Source: Paenibacillus sp. FSL H8-0048
GTDB lineage: Bacteria; Bacillota; Bacilli; Paenibacillales; Paenibacillaceae
Assembly: GCF_038002825.1 (NCBI RefSeq)
Contig: NZ_JBBODF010000001.1
Location: 6,138,001 to 6,202,000, forward strand
Direction of reading: 5' to 3'
Length of the DNA stretch: 64,000 nt
Positions 60,409 to 64,000 of the stretch are shown here, piece after piece (the first letter of the stretch is position 1; each line of letters opens with the position of its first letter). Under the pieces are notes generated by a model. The model was not told where the DNA came from. It did not search any database and saw only the letters and a program-made list of their open reading frames with translations. The position numbers were made by a program, and so were the translations under genes.

Positions 60409-60654
60409 ATGAAGAAGAAAAATGTAGGAACACTGCTGTTATTTCTTATTCTGGGCTGGCTGGCCGGAGCCTGGATTGCCAAGCTGCTGGAACCTGTACG
60501 GGCTCTGTCTTTTCTTACAGCTTCGACTGTTCTCAAGTGGTCGCCGCAAGCCGATTTAGACATCATAACCTATGACATCACAATCCATTTGAAACTGTGC
60601 CTGCTCAGTCTTGCCGGAATTATTACAGCCGTATGGCTGTACCGCAGGCTGTAG
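60409..60654 (+). CDS. DUF4321 small membrane protein
   Basis: The 81-residue protein has two membrane segments (about 7-27 and 55-77) joined by a loop with LSFLTASTVLKWSPQADLDIITYDITIHLKL, the pattern of DUF4321 proteins found next to maf and radC in Firmicutes. Function is unknown; its constant position upstream of the mre cluster suggests a cell-envelope link. GAGGGAAGAC precedes the ATG. Confidence 0.78.
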   Translation: MKKKNVGTLLLFLILGWLAGAWIAKLLEPVRALSFLTASTVLKWSPQADLDIITYDITIHLKLCLLSLAGIITAVWLYRRL

Positions 60655-60690
60655 CCTTAGCTGGCAGCATCAGGAAGGGACGTAATTACA

Positions 60691-61293
60691 GTGGAGCATG
60701 ACAATTCACGGCATATTATTCTGGCTTCAGGTTCACCGCGGCGGCGTGAGCTGTTAGCCTCGCTTGGACTGCCTTTCGAGGTGCTGTCCAGTGATGCTGA
60801 TGAGAGTACACCGCCCGAATGGAATCCTGAAGCTATTGTACGGAATCTGGCTCTGCGTAAGGCAGAAGCTGTGGTTCCTGTTGCCGGAGACCGTGATGCC
60901 GTTATTATCGGCAGCGACACGATTGTTGTGCTTGACGGAATGGTGCTCGGCAAGCCGGCGGATGAGCAGGACAGCGCCAGAATGCTGGAGATGCTGCAAG
61001 GCCGGACGCATCAGGTATACACCGGGGTGGCCTGCATCGGTTCCGCAGAGGGACGTACCCTGGTAGATCATAGGGTAACCTCTGTAACTATGAGAGCAAT
61101 GAGCGAAGAGGAAATCTCCGCCTACATAGCGACCGGGGAGCCTGCCGACAAAGCCGGCTCTTACGCGATACAAGGACTGGGCGCCACCCTGGTGGAAGAA
61201 ATTGAAGGCTGCTATTTTAACGTGGTCGGTCTGCCGCTGTCACTGCTGAGCGGCATGTTGTCCGGGTTTGGCATTTCAGTGCTGAACCGGTAA
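60691..61293 (+). CDS. maf: Maf-family nucleotide pyrophosphatase
   Basis: The 200-residue protein has LASGSPRRRELLASLGLPFEVLSSDADES, the pyrophosphatase motif GSDTIVVLDGMVLGKPAD, and QGRTHQVYTGVA, followed by a KAGSYAIQGLGA region. Maf proteins hydrolyse dTTP/UTP or modified nucleotides, keeping the pool clean and in Bacillus also affecting division. It starts with GTG 60691, with GAAGGGA about ten bases upstream. It is followed closely by radC and then mreB. Confidence 0.92.
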   Translation: MEHDNSRHIILASGSPRRRELLASLGLPFEVLSSDADESTPPEWNPEAIVRNLALRKAEAVVPVAGDRDAVIIGSDTIVVLDGMVLGKPADEQDSARMLEMLQGRTHQVYTGVACIGSAEGRTLVDHRVTSVTMRAMSEEEISAYIATGEPADKAGSYAIQGLGATLVEEIEGCYFNVVGLPLSLLSGMLSGFGISVLNR

Positions 61294-61319
61294 GGGTAGC
61301 CGAAGAAAGAAGGTTAGGG

Positions 61320-62009
61320 ATGGAGTCGCAAACATTTATGCTGCGTGACCTCCCCCATGAAGAACGACCACGAGAGCGCATGATGCATTATGGGGCGGAA
61401 TCATTAAGTCAAGCGGAGCTTCTGGCTATTCTGCTGCGCACAGGTGCGCACCGTGAATCAGCCCTTCTTATCGCCCAGCGGCTCTTGAGCCATGCAGGCG
61501 GTCTCCGCGGACTGGCGGATCTGAGCATTGAAGAATTGACAACAATCAACGGCATCGGCCCTGTCAAGGCCGTGCAACTCAAAGCAGGCATAGAGCTGGG
61601 AAGACGCATGGCGAATTCCCGGCTTACCGAACCGGTTATTATCCGCAGTCCCCAGGACGCGGCGGAGATTCTGACCGAACAGCTGCGTTATTTGCAGAAG
61701 GAGCATTTTATCTGCCTGTTCCTGAATACGAAGAATCATGTTATTGCGCAGGAAACATTGTCCATGGGTAGCCTTAATGCCTCCATTGTGCATCCCCGCG
61801 AGGTGTTCCGGGCAGCCATGAAATGCAGCAGCGCAGCAATTATATGCGCACATAATCATCCGAGCGGTGATCCTACGCCGAGCCCTGAAGACATCTCCCT
61901 GACCGCAAGGCTGATGCAGGCAGGCGAGATTGTCGGCATTGATGTGCTGGATCATCTGGTGATCGGAGACGGCAGCTACGTAAGTTTGAAAGAGAAAGGC
62001 TACATGTAA
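61320..62009 (+). CDS. radC: RadC/JAMM-domain DNA-repair-related protein
   Basis: The 229-residue protein has helix-hairpin-helix DNA-binding elements near the N-terminus (LSIEELTTINGIGPVKAVQLKAGIELGRR) and a C-terminal JAMM/MPN+ metallo-domain with the metal ligands in AHNHPSGDPTPSPEDI. Despite the name, a direct role in repair is doubtful; the JAMM motif predicts metal-dependent hydrolysis. It lies in the conserved maf-radC-mreB order, 26 bp after maf. Confidence 0.93.
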   Translation: MESQTFMLRDLPHEERPRERMMHYGAESLSQAELLAILLRTGAHRESALLIAQRLLSHAGGLRGLADLSIEELTTINGIGPVKAVQLKAGIELGRRMANSRLTEPVIIRSPQDAAEILTEQLRYLQKEHFICLFLNTKNHVIAQETLSMGSLNASIVHPREVFRAAMKCSSAAIICAHNHPSGDPTPSPEDISLTARLMQAGEIVGIDVLDHLVIGDGSYVSLKEKGYM

Positions 62010-62048
62010 TACAATTGTCTAGATTCACATGGAAAAGGAGCATACAAG

Positions 62049-63083
62049 ATGTTAGGTGGTTTTACGAAAGACTTAGGAATTGACTTGGGGACAGCGAATA
62101 CGCTTGTCTACGTGCGCGGTAAAGGGATTGTTGTCAGAGAGCCGTCCGTGGTAGCCATTAATACAGATAGCAAGACGATTGAAGCCGTAGGAGAATCTGC
62201 CAAAAAAATGATCGGACGCACGCCGGGCAACATCCGTGCCATCCGTCCAATGAAGGACGGGGTCATCGCTGATTTCGATACTACAGCAACCATGATCAAA
62301 TATTTCATCCGCCAGGCCCAGAAGCAGCGCTCGATGTTCCAGCGCCATCCGAATGTCATGGTGTGTGTGCCCTCCGGAATTACAGCCGTTGAACAACGTG
62401 CGGTCGAGGATGCTACGAAGCAGGCCGGAGCACGGGAAGCTTATATTATCGAGGAGCCATTCGCTGCTGCGATCGGTGCAGATCTTCCGGTATGGGAACC
62501 AACCGGCAGTATGGTTGTAGATATCGGCGGCGGAACTACCGAGGTTGCGGTAATCTCACTCGGCGGTATTGTTACCAGCCGTTCTGTACGTGTCGCTGGA
62601 GATGATGCGGATGAGTCTATCATCCAATACATCAAGCGCCAGTATAACCTTATGATCGGTGAACGCACCTCCGAGCAGCTTAAGATGGATGTGGGCTCCG
62701 CCCTGCCGCTTGAGAAGGCTGAGACGATGGAGATCCGCGGACGCGATCTGGTAACCGGTCTGCCGAAGACGCTGACCATTACCTCCGATGAAATCTGTGA
62801 GGCTCTGTCCGACACTGTGAATGCAATTGTTGAAGCCGTGAAGGTTACGCTGGAGAAATGTCCGCCGGAGCTGGCCGCCGATATTATGGACCGCGGCATT
62901 GTGCTTACGGGCGGCGGCGCACTTCTGCGCAACCTGGACAAGCTGCTGGCGCGTGAGACCGGAATGCCGGTGATTGTGGCCGAGAATCCGCTGGACTGTG
63001 TTGCAATCGGCACAGGCAAGGCGCTGGAGAATATCCACTTGTTCAAGAGCCGCAGCAGTTCGGGTCTCCGCTCCAAACGCTAG
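62049..63083 (+). CDS. mreB: Rod-shape determining protein MreB
   Basis: The 344-residue actin-like protein has phosphate-loop motifs DLGIDLGTANTLVYV and VVDIGGGTTEVAVISLGGIV, ADLPVWEPTG and GIVLTGGGALLRNLDKLLARETGMPV. It polymerises on the inner membrane and guides peptidoglycan elongation. AAAAGGAG precedes ATG 62049. The C-terminus has a short basic tail (SRSSSGLRSKR). It is followed by mreC, as in other rod-shaped bacteria. Confidence 0.96.
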   Translation: MLGGFTKDLGIDLGTANTLVYVRGKGIVVREPSVVAINTDSKTIEAVGESAKKMIGRTPGNIRAIRPMKDGVIADFDTTATMIKYFIRQAQKQRSMFQRHPNVMVCVPSGITAVEQRAVEDATKQAGAREAYIIEEPFAAAIGADLPVWEPTGSMVVDIGGGTTEVAVISLGGIVTSRSVRVAGDDADESIIQYIKRQYNLMIGERTSEQLKMDVGSALPLEKAETMEIRGRDLVTGLPKTLTITSDEICEALSDTVNAIVEAVKVTLEKCPPELAADIMDRGIVLTGGGALLRNLDKLLARETGMPVIVAENPLDCVAIGTGKALENIHLFKSRSSSGLRSKR

Positions 63084-63150
63084 GAACATGCGGACTGTGA
63101 ACGTCAACCCCTGAGGTTGGAGAAATACGGTTATTAGAGGGTGCTCGAGA

Positions 63151-64000
63151 TTGTTCAAGCTGTTTAACAATAAACGACTGTTTATATTGCTGATTACGCT
63201 GGTTACGTTTATCGTTCTGATGGGCTTCAGCCTGGGGCAGAGGAAGACCCTGTCCTGGCCGGAGAATTTCCTCAGAGATACGACCGGATTCGTGCAGAAA
63301 TTGTTCTACAAGCCCGCTGGATACGTAGCGGGCTTCTTCGAAGATATTGGCAATCTCCGCGAAATGGCCGAAGAGAACAAGCGGCTTAAGATTTTGGCTG
63401 CACAGTACGCCCGGGATAAGGCGCAATTTAATTTCATTAAAGCCAAGAATGAAGAATATGAAAAGGATCTTCAATTCACTAAAGCTCAAAAGAACATGTA
63501 TAAATATGAATATCTGATCTCCAATGTGGTCAGTGTTACGACAGAACCGGGGAATAATACACTTGTTATTGATTTGGGTGCGAAAGATGGCATTAGACTG
63601 AATATGTCCGTAACTTCTATCGAGGGGCTTGTAGGAGTTATAAGCAATGTAAGTAACTTCACCTCTACCGTGAAGCTGATGACGATGATGGATATCAACG
63701 ACCCCAACTCACAGCCTCCTATAGCAGCAACCGCTGTTAACAAGGAAGGCAAGACCTTTGGAATGATTGAGAGCTATGACCAGCAGACCGGGATGCTGCT
63801 GATGAACAAAATCCCCGTAGGCGATCCGATTGCCAAGGATGATGTCATTATCTCCTCTGGGATTGGCGGACGCTATCCGCGCGGTATGCCTATCGGTACG
63901 GTGAAAGAAGTGAAGATCGGACAATTCGGATTAACCTCTACAGCGATTATCAAGCCGGCGGCAGGATTCCAGGACTGGAAGGAACTCTTCGTTGTCTATA
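63151..64000 (+). CDS. mreC: Cell-shape protein MreC (5' part, runs off window)
   Basis: The first 283 codons are present. They encode a short cytoplasmic tail, one membrane segment (about 8-28, LFILLITLVTFIVLMGFSL), a coiled coil (about 70-115, EMAEENKRLKILAAQYARDKAQ) and the beta-rich MreC domain with VVSVTTEPGNNTLVIDLGAKDGI and MKDIN-like MMDINDPNSQPPI. MreC links MreB to periplasmic synthesis enzymes. The TTG at 63151 follows GAGGGTG by seven bases. The coding frame is open to the window end. Confidence 0.92.
   Translation, partial: MFKLFNNKRLFILLITLVTFIVLMGFSLGQRKTLSWPENFLRDTTGFVQKLFYKPAGYVAGFFEDIGNLREMAEENKRLKILAAQYARDKAQFNFIKAKNEEYEKDLQFTKAQKNMYKYEYLISNVVSVTTEPGNNTLVIDLGAKDGIRLNMSVTSIEGLVGVISNVSNFTSTVKLMTMMDINDPNSQPPIAATAVNKEGKTFGMIESYDQQTGMLLMNKIPVGDPIAKDDVIISSGIGGRYPRGMPIGTVKEVKIGQFGLTSTAIIKPAAGFQDWKELFVVY

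Overview
The window looks like chromosomal DNA from a Paenibacillus-type, spore-forming Firmicute. The evidence is the gene order hemA-hemX-...-hemC-hemD-hemB-hemL, a spoVID homologue, valS-folC-murC and maf-radC-mreB-mreC. It also has Firmicute leader RNAs (a valine T-box and a purine riboswitch), TTG/GTG starts with strong Shine-Dalgarno sites, and fairly GC-rich housekeeping genes. Genus is inferred from synteny and protein style, not from a marker gene.

Layout. 0-2.5 kb: a Fic protein lacking its catalytic His, then a decayed grpE-dnaK-J-protein cassette. 2.5-7.7 kb: a leftward operon (metallophosphoesterase, DMT transporter, double-transmitter hybrid histidine kinase). 7.7-9.8 kb: a large 51-bp tandem array and a DeoR regulator. 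10-21.5 kb: a beta-glucan utilisation locus. A leftward GH94 phosphorylase and GH3 beta-glucosidase diverge from rightward ABC permeases, a binding lipoprotein, a LacI regulator and an isomerase. Two mirror-image operators lie in the shared promoter region. 21.5-26.3 kb: small accessory genes, a secreted Ycf48-like protein and an SDR. 26.3-29.3 kb: a leftward purine-salvage operon (PRTase, trichomonad-type IMP dehydrogenase, hpt) behind a purine riboswitch.

29.6-39.5 kb: the haem/sirohaem operon (hemA, hemX, precorrin-2 dehydrogenase, hemC, a CobA-HemD fusion, hemB, hemL, pseudouridine synthase). Together these make uroporphyrinogen III and feed both the haem and sirohaem branches. 39.8-47.5 kb: secreted or membrane proteins, a zinc metallopeptidase, GGDEF proteins, a glycosyltransferase, SpoVID and a stalk-domain protein. 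47.6-53.5 kb: T-box, valS, folC, murC. 53.6-60.3 kb: two tandem diguanylate cyclases, two tandem GT4 proteins and a SPOR protein. 60.4 kb to the end: DUF4321, maf, radC, mreB and the start of mreC.

The most unusual signal is a set of intergenic repeats with a shared 51-bp period at several separate places (about 8.2, 23.85, 32.8, 39.6 and 42.1 kb, with one lone hairpin at 25.4 kb). The repeat sequences differ between loci, but the spacing was counted as 51 bp at each. Three loci and the lone hairpin share a 22-nt imperfect palindrome with a T5/A5 centre. I know of no described system that matches. Other points of interest are the mirror operators, a 10-bp duplication that frameshifts the isomerase, a riboswitch whose 3' strand can pair with a terminator, 75-bp repeats that copy a gene's translation start region, and a (GGGGGC)4 tract in a coding strand.
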